A stretch of DNA of 64,000 nt from JBFMHP01 sp040752855 (GTDB taxonomy: Bacteria > Pseudomonadota > Gammaproteobacteria > RBG-16-57-12): the NCBI GenBank assembly GCA_040752855.1, contig JBFMHP010000038.1, positions 1 through 64,000 of the forward strand. The letters run 5' to 3'. A program made the translations under genes and the position numbers. Under the pieces are notes generated by a model. The model searched no databases. It saw only the letters and a list, made by a program, of their open reading frames with translations, and was not told where the DNA came from. This document shows, one piece after another, positions 1 to 7,857 of this stretch. Numbering within the stretch: position 1 is the first letter of the stretch; every line of letters begins with the position of its first letter.

Positions 1-105
1 TAGCAAGTTGGAACCACCCGATCCCATCCCGAACTCGGAAGTGAAACGGCTTAGCGCCGATGATAGTGTGGCAGATGCCATGTGAAAGTAGGTCACCGCC
101 AGGCT
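1..105 (+). rRNA. rrf: 5S ribosomal RNA, 3' part
   Basis: The stretch carries the conserved 5S core: the ACCCGATCCCATCCCGAAC loop region (about 16-34), the GATAGTGTGG segment and the 3' closing segment GTAGGTCACCGCCAGGC. About 10-15 bases of the 5' end lie outside the window, so the gene is partial. It is the end of an rRNA operon running into the window and is followed directly by a strong terminator. Confidence 0.93.
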
Positions 106-113
106 CTATACCC

Positions 114-147
114 AAAACCCTCGCATCGTTGATGCGGGGGTTTTTTT
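114..147 (+). terminator. Rho-independent terminator of the rRNA operon
   Basis: A 10-bp stem (118-127 with 131-140, one G-T pair, loop GTT) is preceded by AAAA and followed by seven T residues. It sits about 10 bases after the 5S gene, as expected for the end of an rRNA operon. Confidence 0.92.
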
Positions 148-190
148 ATGCCTTAATGTCGTACTTCGATTTAACTTGGGGGGAATTCGA

Positions 191-565
191 ATGTATCTCT
201 TGATAAAAAAACTACATGTCATTTTTGCATTGATTTCAGTTTCAGGTTTTTTTGTGCGAGGCATCCTGGTGATGCGCCAATCGCCCGTGATGCAACAAAA
301 ATGGATCCGTATCGTTCCGCATATCAACGACACGCTGTTGCTCGTTTCGGCGATATTCTTGGCTTGGCAAAGCGCGCAGTATCCGTTTGTTGATCATTGG
401 CTGACGGCGAAGGTGCTTGCCTTGCTGGCGTACATCTTCCTGGGTATCTATACGCTGAAAAAGGCGACCTCTTTCGCCCAGCAGATGCTCGGCTTTATCT
501 TATCGCTGGTGGTGTTTGCCTATATCGTACTGGTTGCGATCACCAAGAGCGCGGTTCCATTCTAA
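191..565 (+). CDS. SirB-family inner-membrane protein
   Basis: A 124-residue, very hydrophobic protein with about four transmembrane helices. It resembles the SirB family (named after a Salmonella invasion-gene regulator locus, biochemical function unknown). It starts MYLLIKKLHVIFA and has the family's early K-x-x-H segment and conserved RGI/MR motif after helix 1. ATG 191 is chosen over the in-frame ATG 176 because the G-rich run at 178-183 is at ribosome-binding distance from 191 and the family usually begins just before the first helix. The stop is 2 bases before birA, so the two are probably co-transcribed. Family call fairly sure, role unknown. Confidence 0.8.
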   Translation: MYLLIKKLHVIFALISVSGFFVRGILVMRQSPVMQQKWIRIVPHINDTLLLVSAIFLAWQSAQYPFVDHWLTAKVLALLAYIFLGIYTLKKATSFAQQMLGFILSLVVFAYIVLVAITKSAVPF

Positions 566-567
566 CG

Positions 568-1557
568 ATGCTCGATGCCGTCGCTCCCGAGCATTTCGTG
601 TTAGTGCAGCTGGCCGATGGCCGGTTTCACTCGGGGGCGGCGCTTGCCGAGCAACTCCAGGTCAGCCGCACCGCGGTCTGGAAATATATCCGGTCGCTCA
701 GTGCCCGGGGATTGGAAATATTTTCGGTGCCGGGTAAAGGCTATCGTCTGGCCAGTCCTCTGGATTTGCTCGATACGGCGAAGATGCACATGGCCATGGA
801 GCCGGAGTCTTTTGCCTTGCTGACAAATCTTGAGATTCATTTGAGTCTCGACTCAACCAATAGTTATCTGAAGAACCTGGCTCAGCAGGGGGCGGCGTCG
901 GGACATGTTTGTATGGCGGAACATCAAAGCCAAGGACGCGGCCGGCGCGGCAAGGCATGGGTCTCGCCTGTGGGGTGCAATCTTTACTTTTCGGTGTTGT
1001 GGCGCTATCAGAATGCTCCCGCCAATCTTGGTGGCTTGAGTCTTGTCTTGGCGGTGGGAGTTGCGCGGGCGCTGCAGAAGATCGGTCTTAACGATGTGGG
1101 CGTGAAGTGGCCAAATGATATTTGGTGGCGCGAGCAGAAGCTGGCCGGAATCTTGCTGGAGATGACAGGTGAAGCCGGCGGAGCCTGTCACGTGGTCGCG
1201 GGGATTGGGGTGAATGTTGCCATGCCCGTTGAAGCGGCCAGCGGCATTGATCAATCATGGGCTGATGTGGCGGGGGCGCTTGGTAAACCAGTCAGTCGCA
1301 ATCATCTGGCGGGCTTGATCCTGCACGAGATATTGCCTTTGCTGCGGGATTTTCCGCAGGCGGGGTTGCAGCTGTTGCGCAATGAGTGGCGCAGGTATGA
1401 TGCCTTGGCAGGACGAGCAGTGAAAATCATCTATACTCCGGAGCGAGAGCTGGTCGGTGTTGCCGCCGGCATCGATGATGATGGCGCGCTGTTATTGCAC
1501 AGCAACGGCGAGATACAGAGGATCTACAGTGGCGAAGTCAGTCTGCGTCCGGTGTAG
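568..1557 (+). CDS. birA: Bifunctional biotin--[acetyl-CoA-carboxylase] ligase / biotin operon repressor
   Basis: A 329-residue BirA. Residues about 1-65 form the winged-helix DNA-binding domain (SGAALAEQLQVSRTAVWKYI, then wing GLEIFSVPGKGYRL). The ligase core follows, with the adenylate-binding segment GRGRRGKAWVSP and the biotin-pocket segment VKWPNDIWW...KLAGIL. A small SH3-like C-terminal domain ends the protein. It activates biotin to biotinyl-AMP and attaches it to the acetyl-CoA carboxylase carrier protein; with the HTH it should also repress biotin genes. The reading frame is open far upstream, but ATG 568, right after the sirB stop, fits the family N-terminus. coaX follows after 30 bases, a common birA-coaX arrangement. 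Confidence 0.95.
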   Translation: MLDAVAPEHFVLVQLADGRFHSGAALAEQLQVSRTAVWKYIRSLSARGLEIFSVPGKGYRLASPLDLLDTAKMHMAMEPESFALLTNLEIHLSLDSTNSYLKNLAQQGAASGHVCMAEHQSQGRGRRGKAWVSPVGCNLYFSVLWRYQNAPANLGGLSLVLAVGVARALQKIGLNDVGVKWPNDIWWREQKLAGILLEMTGEAGGACHVVAGIGVNVAMPVEAASGIDQSWADVAGALGKPVSRNHLAGLILHEILPLLRDFPQAGLQLLRNEWRRYDALAGRAVKIIYTPERELVGVAAGIDDDGALLLHSNGEIQRIYSGEVSLRPV

Positions 1558-1587
1558 TCACAGTGATATCAACCTGAGTCGATAAGC

Positions 1588-2334
1588 ATGTTTCTCTTGG
1601 ATGTGGGCAATAGCGCCCTGAAGTGGGCAGTCCTGGAACGCGGTGCTTTGACGAAGCATGGGCGGTGCCGGTATGACCTGCGTGAGTTGCAGGCACAGCT
1701 CGACGCATCGTGGGGCGCGGTGGCTAAGCCGCCGGCCGCGTTCGTGGTCAGTGTCGGCGCGCCCAAGGTCAGCAAGGTTGTGGCCGAGTGGATGGAACGG
1801 CATTGGGGCATTACGCCGCATTTCATCGTCTCCTCGGCTGAGCGTCTTGGGATCAGAAACGCCTATGTCGAGCCGGAGCGCTTGGGGGCGGATCGCTGGG
1901 TGGGAATGATTGCGGCCTATCACAAGGTGGGGGCGGCGGTGTGTGTCGTGGATTGTGGGACGGCGATCACTATCGATGCCGTTTCCGCCAAGGGCGACCA
2001 TCTCGGCGGGATTATCGCGCCGGGATTGCACCTGATGCGGGAGTCGTTGCTCAAGGGCACGCAGGGGATTCATCTGAGGAAACGCTACTCAGGCCAGGTT
2101 GCGCTCCTGGCGCGCGACACCGAGGGGGGCGTGAATGGAGGCACCTTGTATGCGGTGGTCGCGCTCATCGACCGGGTGCTGGCCGATGTCAGTGAAACCC
2201 TTGGTAAAAATGTGAAATACGTCATAACCGGGGGGGACGCCCCGCAGATTCTGCCGCTGCTCGCTCATGATTTCATTTATGAATCCGATCTTGTATTACA
2301 AGGACTTGCCCTGATCGCGACGGAACATAAATGA
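1588..2334 (+). CDS. coaX: Type III pantothenate kinase
   Basis: A 248-residue CoaX that phosphorylates pantothenate, the first step of coenzyme A synthesis. Visible ASKHA-fold signatures are DVGNSALKWAV at the N-terminus (phosphate loop), GADRWVGMIAAYH (pantothenate pocket), VVDCGTAITIDAV (second phosphate motif) and GGIIAPG. Length matches the family. It overlaps the next gene by four bases (ATGA), which argues for translational coupling in a birA-coaX-SPOR operon. Confidence 0.95.
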   Translation: MFLLDVGNSALKWAVLERGALTKHGRCRYDLRELQAQLDASWGAVAKPPAAFVVSVGAPKVSKVVAEWMERHWGITPHFIVSSAERLGIRNAYVEPERLGADRWVGMIAAYHKVGAAVCVVDCGTAITIDAVSAKGDHLGGIIAPGLHLMRESLLKGTQGIHLRKRYSGQVALLARDTEGGVNGGTLYAVVALIDRVLADVSETLGKNVKYVITGGDAPQILPLLAHDFIYESDLVLQGLALIATEHK

Positions 2335-2999
2335 AAGTTTTTGTGATGCTTCTGGTCCTGATAAATCTCGGGATTTTCAGTTGGTATACCCTCAGTCAGG
2401 AAGGGGAGTCGTCACCCGCACCAGCCGTCGAGGCAGCACAGCAACGTCCGGCCAGCGAAACCGCCGAGCCCAGCCCCGCGGCGGCGCCAATGCCGCAAGC
2501 CGAGCTAACCCCTGTACCGACGGCGCCCGCGCCATCCCCCGAGGTGGAGGCGTCGATGTGCTATGAGATCGGTCCGCTGGAGGAGGCCCCGTTCATGACG
2601 GTGGTGGCCTGGTTGGATGAGCAGGTCATCGCTTTCGAGATGACCGAGCGCGTCGTTGAAACCGTGGCCAACTATTGGGTCTATCTCGATCCCCCGAAGA
2701 CTGCTAAGGCCGCGCAGGACATCACTAAGCAACTGAAGTCGAAAGGGATTAAGGATGTCCATGTCATCGAAGCAGGGGCGGATAAAAACGCGGTCTCGCT
2801 GGGGCTGTTCAAGGATGAAGGAACGGCCAAGGCCCGCGTCAAAGAGATCAAGAAGCTGGGATACACGGTCCAGCTCAAGCCGCGCACTGAATCGCACACT
2901 CAGTATCTGGTGTCGCTCAAAGACGACTTCACCAAGCATTTGTCAAAATACGTGGAAACCCATCCGGGGATCGCGCCTACGATGGTCGAGTGCGAGTGA
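2331..2999 (+). CDS. SPOR-domain protein
   Basis: A 222-residue protein with one N-terminal membrane helix (residues about 3-20). A Pro/Ala/Glu-rich linker (about 25-75) follows, then a C-terminal SPOR-like region (about 135-215: YWVYLDPP..., VSLGLFKDEGTAKARVKEIKKLGY). SPOR domains bind denuded septal peptidoglycan, so the protein is probably a bitopic inner-membrane protein with a periplasmic peptidoglycan-binding tail. A protein of this build after coaX is usual in gammaproteobacteria. The start overlaps the coaX stop (ATGA). Exact role not known. Confidence 0.8.
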   Translation: MKVFVMLLVLINLGIFSWYTLSQEGESSPAPAVEAAQQRPASETAEPSPAAAPMPQAELTPVPTAPAPSPEVEASMCYEIGPLEEAPFMTVVAWLDEQVIAFEMTERVVETVANYWVYLDPPKTAKAAQDITKQLKSKGIKDVHVIEAGADKNAVSLGLFKDEGTAKARVKEIKKLGYTVQLKPRTESHTQYLVSLKDDFTKHLSKYVETHPGIAPTMVECE

Positions 3000-3038
3000 T
3001 TGATGTTTTGGATGGACTTGATTAAAATTCTGCACTCC

Positions 3039-3114
3039 GCCGACATAGCACAATTGGTAGTGCAACTGACTTGTAATCAGTAGGTTCCGGGTTCAAGTCC
3101 TGGTGTCGGCACCA
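3039..3114 (+). tRNA. tRNA-Thr (anticodon TGT)
   Basis: 76 bases including an encoded CCA. The acceptor stem GCCGACA pairs with TGTCGGC, the D arm is GCAC/GTGC, the anticodon stem is ACTGA/TCAGT around the loop CTTGTAA (anticodon TGT), and the T arm is CCGGG/CCTGG with TTCAAGT. It is close to E. coli threonine tRNA-UGU. Confidence 0.97.
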
Positions 3115-3194
3115 TATCACGCAAAACTTTCGGCCCATTCTCAGAGAGTCTGGGCCTTTCTTTGTCAGGGACGGTTGCGGCATCATACAGATAC

Positions 3195-3270
3195 GCCGGA
3201 TTAGCTCAGTTGGTAGAGCAGCGCATTCGTAATGCGAAGGTCGTAGGTTCGACTCCTATATCCGGCACCA
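3195..3270 (+). tRNA. tRNA-Thr (anticodon CGT)
   Basis: 76 bases with encoded CCA. The acceptor stem GCCGGAT pairs with ATCCGGC, the D arm is GCTC/GAGC, the anticodon stem is GCGCA/TGCGA (one imperfect pair) around TTCGTAA (anticodon CGT), and the T arm is GTAGG/CCTAT with TTCGACT. It closely resembles the E. coli thrW product. It lies 80 bases after the other threonine tRNA, perhaps in the same transcript. Confidence 0.97.
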
Positions 3271-3280
3271 GTATCACCCA

Positions 3281-3305
3281 GGGGGCTTTAGGCCCCCTTT
3301 TTATT
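3281..3305 (+). terminator. Rho-independent terminator after the tRNA pair
   Basis: Inverted repeat GGGGGC/GCCCCC with loop TTTAG, immediately followed by a run of T residues (3298-3302), 10 bases after the tRNA-Thr(CGT) gene. Confidence 0.85.
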
Positions 3306-3418
3306 GGCAGCGCTCTACGCGGCGGTTGCTCCATGACGGACGCCATTCGTGCACGTTGGGGTTTATTTCGTAGGCAGCATGCAGGCGTACTATACTCACG
3401 ATGGTGGGGGCTTCCGGA

Positions 3419-3832
3419 ATGACGATGGCAACGATGAGCGGGGTTGGAAAACGGGGGGGCAAGAATCCCTTTCGGTGGATCGAGGCGGGAGTGATCGCTG
3501 CCTTCGCAGCGTTTCTCTTGAGCTTTGGTTTGCAGCCGCGGCAACCGGCGCCGTTGAACGATGCTCAGATTGCCGCGGCGCGCCAGGCATTGGTCGACAA
3601 CCTGCTGGCATATCATCCAGTGAAGCCGCGCGAGGCGTGGTGGCTGGCGGGCAATACCTTGCAACTGGGTATCGATGATAACGGCAAGAACCGTGACGGG
3701 GATGCCGCGAGCGTCTGCGTGGTGTCCGAGAGTTACGGCTTCAAGGGGCGCGGTCTGACGGTGGTGCTGGTCGATGCGGGACAAGTGAAAAATCCCGATG
3801 CTCTGATGCTGGGTCGTTGGCAGTGCCGATAA
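3419..3832 (+). CDS. Hypothetical protein with one N-terminal membrane segment
   Basis: A 137-residue protein I do not recognise. A short basic N-terminus is followed by one hydrophobic helix (about residues 20-38, AGVIAAFAAFLLSFGL). The rest is a soluble region without obvious motifs, rich in short charged turns. It is probably anchored in the inner membrane with a periplasmic domain. ATG 3419 is preferred over ATG 3401 because GGGGG at 3406-3410 is at proper spacing. No operon partner is evident: tRNAs lie upstream and the cysteine-cluster gene starts 73 bases downstream. Confidence 0.6.
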   Translation: MTMATMSGVGKRGGKNPFRWIEAGVIAAFAAFLLSFGLQPRQPAPLNDAQIAAARQALVDNLLAYHPVKPREAWWLAGNTLQLGIDDNGKNRDGDAASVCVVSESYGFKGRGLTVVLVDAGQVKNPDALMLGRWQCR

Positions 3833-3905
3833 TACAGAGTGGTGTCCGCAGCAATGATTTGCACGGATTGTGTCGGTATGATTTTGGCGAGTAGATTCGA
3901 GTTCA

Positions 3906-4319
3906 ATGAGCAATCTGCGTGATCGGCCGGTGATCAAGATTACACCGGAGAATAAATGTTCGTTTTGCGTGGGCACCAAATGTTGCAGTTACATCACGCA
4001 GCAAATCTCCACGCCAAGATCGATGGAAGAGTTCGATTATCTGCTGTGGCAGGTTTCGCACCGCAATGTCCAGCTGTATAAGGACGAAGACGGCTGGTTT
4101 CTCCTGGTCAACAATCCCTGTGTTCATTTGCAGCCCGACGGTCGCTGCGGGATCTATGAGCGCCGGCCGAAGATCTGCCGCGAATACGAGAATGATTACT
4201 GCGAGTTCGACGAGCCTGCCGAAAAGAATTTCGAGCTCTTTTTCGATGGCGCGGAGTCCTTGGATGAATACTGCCGCAAGCGGTTCAAGCGCTGGGATGA
4301 GCGTTTCAAGCAGTGGTGA
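3906..4319 (+). CDS. YkgJ-family cysteine cluster protein
   Basis: A 137-residue protein of the YkgJ / CxxCxxxCC (UPF0153) family. The N-terminal cluster is CSFCVGTKCC (about residues 19-28). Further conserved cysteines lie in NPCVHLQPDGRCGIYERRPKIC-type spacing (split about residues 72-94), followed by REYEND. The cysteines probably bind zinc or an Fe-S cluster; the function is not established. It converges on the dehydrogenase gene with a perfect palindrome between the two. Confidence 0.85.
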   Translation: MSNLRDRPVIKITPENKCSFCVGTKCCSYITQQISTPRSMEEFDYLLWQVSHRNVQLYKDEDGWFLLVNNPCVHLQPDGRCGIYERRPKICREYENDYCEFDEPAEKNFELFFDGAESLDEYCRKRFKRWDERFKQW

Positions 4320-4329
4320 TGTGAGGGCG

Positions 4330-4357
4330 GCGGGGAAGGCCGGCCGGCCTTCCCCGC
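4330..4357. terminator. Perfect 28-base palindrome between convergent genes
   Basis: GCGGGGAAGGCCGG is followed immediately by its exact reverse complement (4330-4343 and 4344-4357). It lies in the 44-base gap between the convergent cysteine-cluster and dehydrogenase genes, so a bidirectional terminator hairpin is likely, though no T-run follows on either strand. Confidence 0.6.
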
Positions 4358-4363
4358 GTCGCA

Positions 4364-5776
4364 TCAGTACACGCCGATGTCGAGATAGGTGCGGGCGATC
4401 TTTTCGATCGCGATGACATAGGCGGCGGTGCGGTAATCGGTGACCTGCGGATAGGTGTTGAGCACCCGCTGCATGTCCTGATAGGCCAGGCGCATGGAGT
4501 CGTCCAGGCCGGAGCGCACCAAATCGATTTCTTCCGCGCCGCGGACGATGTTTTCGCGGTGCCGATCCGACATCTTCATGCCGGTCAATTCCTCCATCAG
4601 AGACGCATAATGATGCCCGCGCATTTCGTCGTGCCGGCGTTGCATGCGCCCAAAGCGGATGTGCGAGATGTTGCGTATCCATTCGAAGTAGGAAACGATC
4701 ACTCCGCCTGCGTTGGCGAAGAAGTCGGGCAGCACGGTGATGCCGCGTTTTTTGAGCATTTCATCGGCGTCATAGGTGATCGGTCCGTTGGCGGCTTCCA
4801 CGATCAGTCGGGCCTTGATGCGATCGGCGTTGTGCTGGGTGATCACCGCTTCCATGGCGGCAGGGATCAGGATGTCGCACTCGAGTTCCAGCGCCTCGGC
4901 CACATTCTCGCCGTAGCGCGCCTTGGAAAAGTTTTTGAGGGTTTTGTGGGTGAGGAGGTTGCGGTGCACGTCTTCCACCGTCAGGCCGTCCTCATTGTAG
5001 AGATAGCCGTCGCTCTTGACGATACCGACGATCTTGGCGCCATCTTCCTCGCTTAAGAATTTGGCGGCGTGGTAGCCCACGTTGCCAAAGCCCTGGATGA
5101 TGATGCGCTTGCCCTCAAGCGTGCCGCTCAGCCCGGCGCGTTTGACGTCCTCGGGATGGCGGAAGAATTCCTGCAAGGCATATTGCACGCCGCGCCCTGT
5201 GGCTTCCTTGCGGCCGCGGATGCCGCCATGTTGCACCGGTTTACCGGTGACGCAGGCGAGGTAGTTGATGTCCTCGGGATGCAGATGTTTGTAGGTGTCG
5301 GCAATCCACGCCATTTCCCGCTCGCCGGTGCCCATGTCGGGCGCGGGGACATTGGTCGCCGGGCTCAGGAAGCCTTTGCGCACCAGTTCCAAGGTGAAGC
5401 GACGGGTGATGAGCTGCAATTCATCGCGGGAGTATTTTTTCGGGTCGATCAACAAGGCGCCCTTGGAGCCCCCGAAGGGCACATCCACCAGGGCGCATTT
5501 GTAACTCATCAGCGCGGCCAGGGCCTCCACCTCGTCTTGATTGGCGTAGGGCGCGTAGCGGATGCCGCCTTTGACCGGCAGTCGATGGGTGCTGTGCACC
5601 GCGCGCCAGCCGGTGAAGAGTTCAATCTTGCCGTTCAGCTTGACGGGGAATTGCACTTGCAGCACGGAGCTGCAAGCCTTGATCGCGGCCGCCGTGCCCT
5701 CGTCCAGGCCGAGCACCTGGATGGCGCGGTCAGCCATGAGGTTGACGCTTTGATAGAAACTGATGGTGTCGCTCAT
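4364..5776 (-). CDS. Glu/Leu/Phe/Val dehydrogenase (glutamate dehydrogenase type)
   Basis: A 470-residue amino-acid dehydrogenase. The substrate domain carries PVKGGIRYAP, the catalytic-lysine motif MSYKCALVDVPFGGSKGA and APDMGTGEREMAWI. The nucleotide-binding domain has GRGVQYA and GFGNVGYHAAKF (GxGxxG). C-terminal PAAMEAVI and FANAGGVIVSYFEW are typical of hexameric GluDH. It interconverts glutamate and 2-oxoglutarate plus ammonia; whether NAD or NADP is used is not decidable by eye. It is a single gene, divergent from the aminopeptidase gene across a 156-base AT-richer spacer. Confidence 0.92.
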   Translation of the reverse strand: MSDTISFYQSVNLMADRAIQVLGLDEGTAAAIKACSSVLQVQFPVKLNGKIELFTGWRAVHSTHRLPVKGGIRYAPYANQDEVEALAALMSYKCALVDVPFGGSKGALLIDPKKYSRDELQLITRRFTLELVRKGFLSPATNVPAPDMGTGEREMAWIADTYKHLHPEDINYLACVTGKPVQHGGIRGRKEATGRGVQYALQEFFRHPEDVKRAGLSGTLEGKRIIIQGFGNVGYHAAKFLSEEDGAKIVGIVKSDGYLYNEDGLTVEDVHRNLLTHKTLKNFSKARYGENVAEALELECDILIPAAMEAVITQHNADRIKARLIVEAANGPITYDADEMLKKRGITVLPDFFANAGGVIVSYFEWIRNISHIRFGRMQRRHDEMRGHHYASLMEELTGMKMSDRHRENIVRGAEEIDLVRSGLDDSMRLAYQDMQRVLNTYPQVTDYRTAAYVIAIEKIARTYLDIGVY

Positions 5777-5932
5777 AAGGGAGGCCCTCTCAAGGAATAC
5801 GCGGGTACTTGATTTATATCGAGTGTTTTTACAAAAGATTTAATCGGATGTAGGGCGTGGAGCGGCATCAGGTTAACAGCTCCCGTGAACTGCCTTATGA
5901 TAGGCGGGACTGCACACATGAGGTTGAGCACC

Positions 5933-7237
5933 ATGGCAATTGCCGAAAACGATTTTACTGATGGCCTGCTGAGGTTTCTTGCAAACTCTCCGACGCCGTT
6001 TCACGCGGTGGCCAATCTCTCAGCGACCTTGCGCCAGCGTGGGTTCACAGAACTCTCCGAATCGCAGCCCTGGCAACTCGCGCGCGGCGGGCGATATTTC
6101 GTCACACGTAACGACTCCTCCCTCATCGCCGTCGTGGTCGGCACGGAAGATCCGCTGGCGCACGGCGCGCGCATCGTCGGCGCGCATACCGATAGCCCCT
6201 GTCTCAAGGTTAAGCCAGAGCCGGATCGCGTCAAGAAGGGTTATTACCAGCTGGGCGTCGAGGTGTACGGCGGGGCCTTGCTCAATCCCTGGTTCGACCG
6301 CGATCTCTCGCTGGCCGGGCGCGTCAGCTGCCAGACCAAGGACAAGGCGCTCAAGCACTTGTTGGTGGATTTCAAACGGCCGGTAGCGATCATTCCCAGT
6401 CTGGCGATCCATCTGGATCGGGAGGCCAATTCCGCGCGTAATGTGAATGCGCAATTGCAGCTGCCGCCGGTGGTGCTGCAGGCCGAGGAGGGCGCCGCGC
6501 CGCGCTTCAAGGAACTGCTGCTGGCGCATCTGATCGAGGAGTGCGGTGCACACGACATCGACAAGGTGCTGGATTTCGAGATCAGTCTCTATGATGTGCA
6601 GCCGCCGGCGCGGGTTGGCCTCTACCGTGAATTCATCGGCGGGGCGCGGCTGGATAATCTGCTCAGCTGTTATGTCGGGACCATGGGGTTGCTCGAGAAT
6701 TCCGGCAGCTACACCTCGATCATGGTCTGCAACGATCATGAAGAGGTAGGCAGCGCCTCCCACTGCGGGGCGCAGGGGACATTCCTGCGCGATGTGCTGG
6801 AGCGGATGTGCGGCACGGCGCAGGATCTGACGCGCATGATCAATCGTTCATTGATGATCTCCGCGGATAATGCCCACGGTGTGCATCCCAACTTCGCCGA
6901 CAAACACGATGACAATCACGGTCCCTTGCTCAATCGCGGGCCGGTCATCAAGGTCAATGCCAATCAGCGTTACGCCACCAACAGCGTGACGGCGGCGTTT
7001 TTCCGCGCGTTGTGCGCAGCCGTGCAGGTGCCGGTGCAGTCGTTTGTGGTGCGAAGTGATATGGCCTGCGGCAGTACGATTGGGCCGATCACGGCCTCGG
7101 AGCTGGGCGTGAAGACCATCGATATCGGCGTGCCGACCTTCGCCATGCACTCGATCCGTGAGCTGGCCGGTGCGCGTGATGCGTATGATCTTTATCGGGT
7201 GTTGGCGGCCTTCAACAATACCAAGGCGCTCGCTTAA
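5933..7237 (+). CDS. apeB: M18-family aminopeptidase
   Basis: A 434-residue M18 metallo-aminopeptidase that removes N-terminal residues, usually acidic ones, in the cytoplasm. Visible metal and catalytic segments are GAHTDSPCLKVKP (His and Asp ligands), GGALLNPWFDRDLSLAGRV, NDHEEVGSAS (catalytic Glu pair) and SADNAHGVHPNF, with a C-terminal MHSIREL histidine region. ATG 5933 (GAGG at 5920-5923) gives the usual N-terminus. ATG 5918, with GGCGGG upstream, is a possible alternative five codons longer. Confidence 0.92.
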   Translation: MAIAENDFTDGLLRFLANSPTPFHAVANLSATLRQRGFTELSESQPWQLARGGRYFVTRNDSSLIAVVVGTEDPLAHGARIVGAHTDSPCLKVKPEPDRVKKGYYQLGVEVYGGALLNPWFDRDLSLAGRVSCQTKDKALKHLLVDFKRPVAIIPSLAIHLDREANSARNVNAQLQLPPVVLQAEEGAAPRFKELLLAHLIEECGAHDIDKVLDFEISLYDVQPPARVGLYREFIGGARLDNLLSCYVGTMGLLENSGSYTSIMVCNDHEEVGSASHCGAQGTFLRDVLERMCGTAQDLTRMINRSLMISADNAHGVHPNFADKHDDNHGPLLNRGPVIKVNANQRYATNSVTAAFFRALCAAVQVPVQSFVVRSDMACGSTIGPITASELGVKTIDIGVPTFAMHSIRELAGARDAYDLYRVLAAFNNTKALA

Positions 7238-7238
7238 C

Positions 7239-7347
7239 GTAGGAGCGAGCCCCGCTCGCGAATGAGGGTGATCGCCTGCAGGGCAGGCTCCTACACGAGA
7301 TCGATTTCGACGGGATGGTTGTAGGAGCGAGCCCTGCTCGCGAATGA
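7239..7347. repeat. REP-like repeat pair
   Basis: A 27-base unit beginning GTAGGAGCGAGCCCCGCTCG occurs at 7239-7265 and again, with one change, at 7321-7347. Between them, 7274-7294 holds a related unit in inverted orientation ending GGCTCCTAC. The unit has an internal GCGAGCCCCGCTCGC palindrome. This is the layout of REP/REPIN-type extragenic palindromes found in gammaproteobacteria. It directly follows the aminopeptidase stop. Confidence 0.8.
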
Positions 7348-7373
7348 ACGGAAATAGATGTTTCAGCGATCCG

Positions 7374-7847
7374 TCAGTCCCCAAGTAACACATCCTTCGC
7401 TTCATTGACCTTGGCGGCGAGGCGGTCGCTGCCGCCGCGGTCGGGGTGAAGTTTCTGGATCAGCCGCCGATGGGCGGCGATGACCTCTTCGCGGCTGGCG
7501 CCGGGTGTGATGCCGAGGATTTCGTAGGCCTCGTCCTTGCTCATGCGTCCGCCGCGCGGCGTTGTGCCGGTGCGTGATTGCTGTGCCGAGCGGCTGCGCT
7601 TGAACCAGTCATATACCTGCCAGGCGCGCCACAGGCGCATGGCGAGCGCCGCCAGACCGCCGCCGGCGGCGATCAGCCAGTGTATCCGGCCGGTGGCCGC
7701 GAGCACGATCAGCCCGGCGAGCAGCAGGAAGATCAGTGCGCGGATCAGCCAGGCGCGCACTTGCGGCGGCGGGGCCTTGACGAACCAGCGTCCGAGCAGA
7801 ACAGCGAGCAGCAGGACGGCGATGGCGATGATCAGGAAGGTGCGCAC
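7374..7847 (-). CDS. Membrane-anchored J-domain (DnaJ-like) protein
   Basis: A 157-residue protein. Two or three N-terminal hydrophobic segments (about 1-20, 32-52, 58-70) precede a linker rich in Ser/Arg/Thr, then a C-terminal J domain (about 102-157: DEAYEILGITPGAS..., with the HPD signature in LIQKLHPDRGG). J domains stimulate the ATPase of an Hsp70 partner; the topology recalls Tim14-like bacterial J proteins. The start is GTG with AGGA eight bases upstream. It lies 10 bases downstream of the DUF445 gene on the same strand, so the two form an operon. Confidence 0.85.
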   Translation of the reverse strand: MRTFLIIAIAVLLLAVLLGRWFVKAPPPQVRAWLIRALIFLLLAGLIVLAATGRIHWLIAAGGGLAALAMRLWRAWQVYDWFKRSRSAQQSRTGTTPRGGRMSKDEAYEILGITPGASREEVIAAHRRLIQKLHPDRGGSDRLAAKVNEAKDVLLGD

Positions 7848-7857
7848 GATTGGAATC

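Noticed and set aside
397..567. N-terminal extension of birA (57 codons).
   Set aside because: It overlaps sirB completely in another frame and has no resemblance to BirA; ATG 568 matches the family start.
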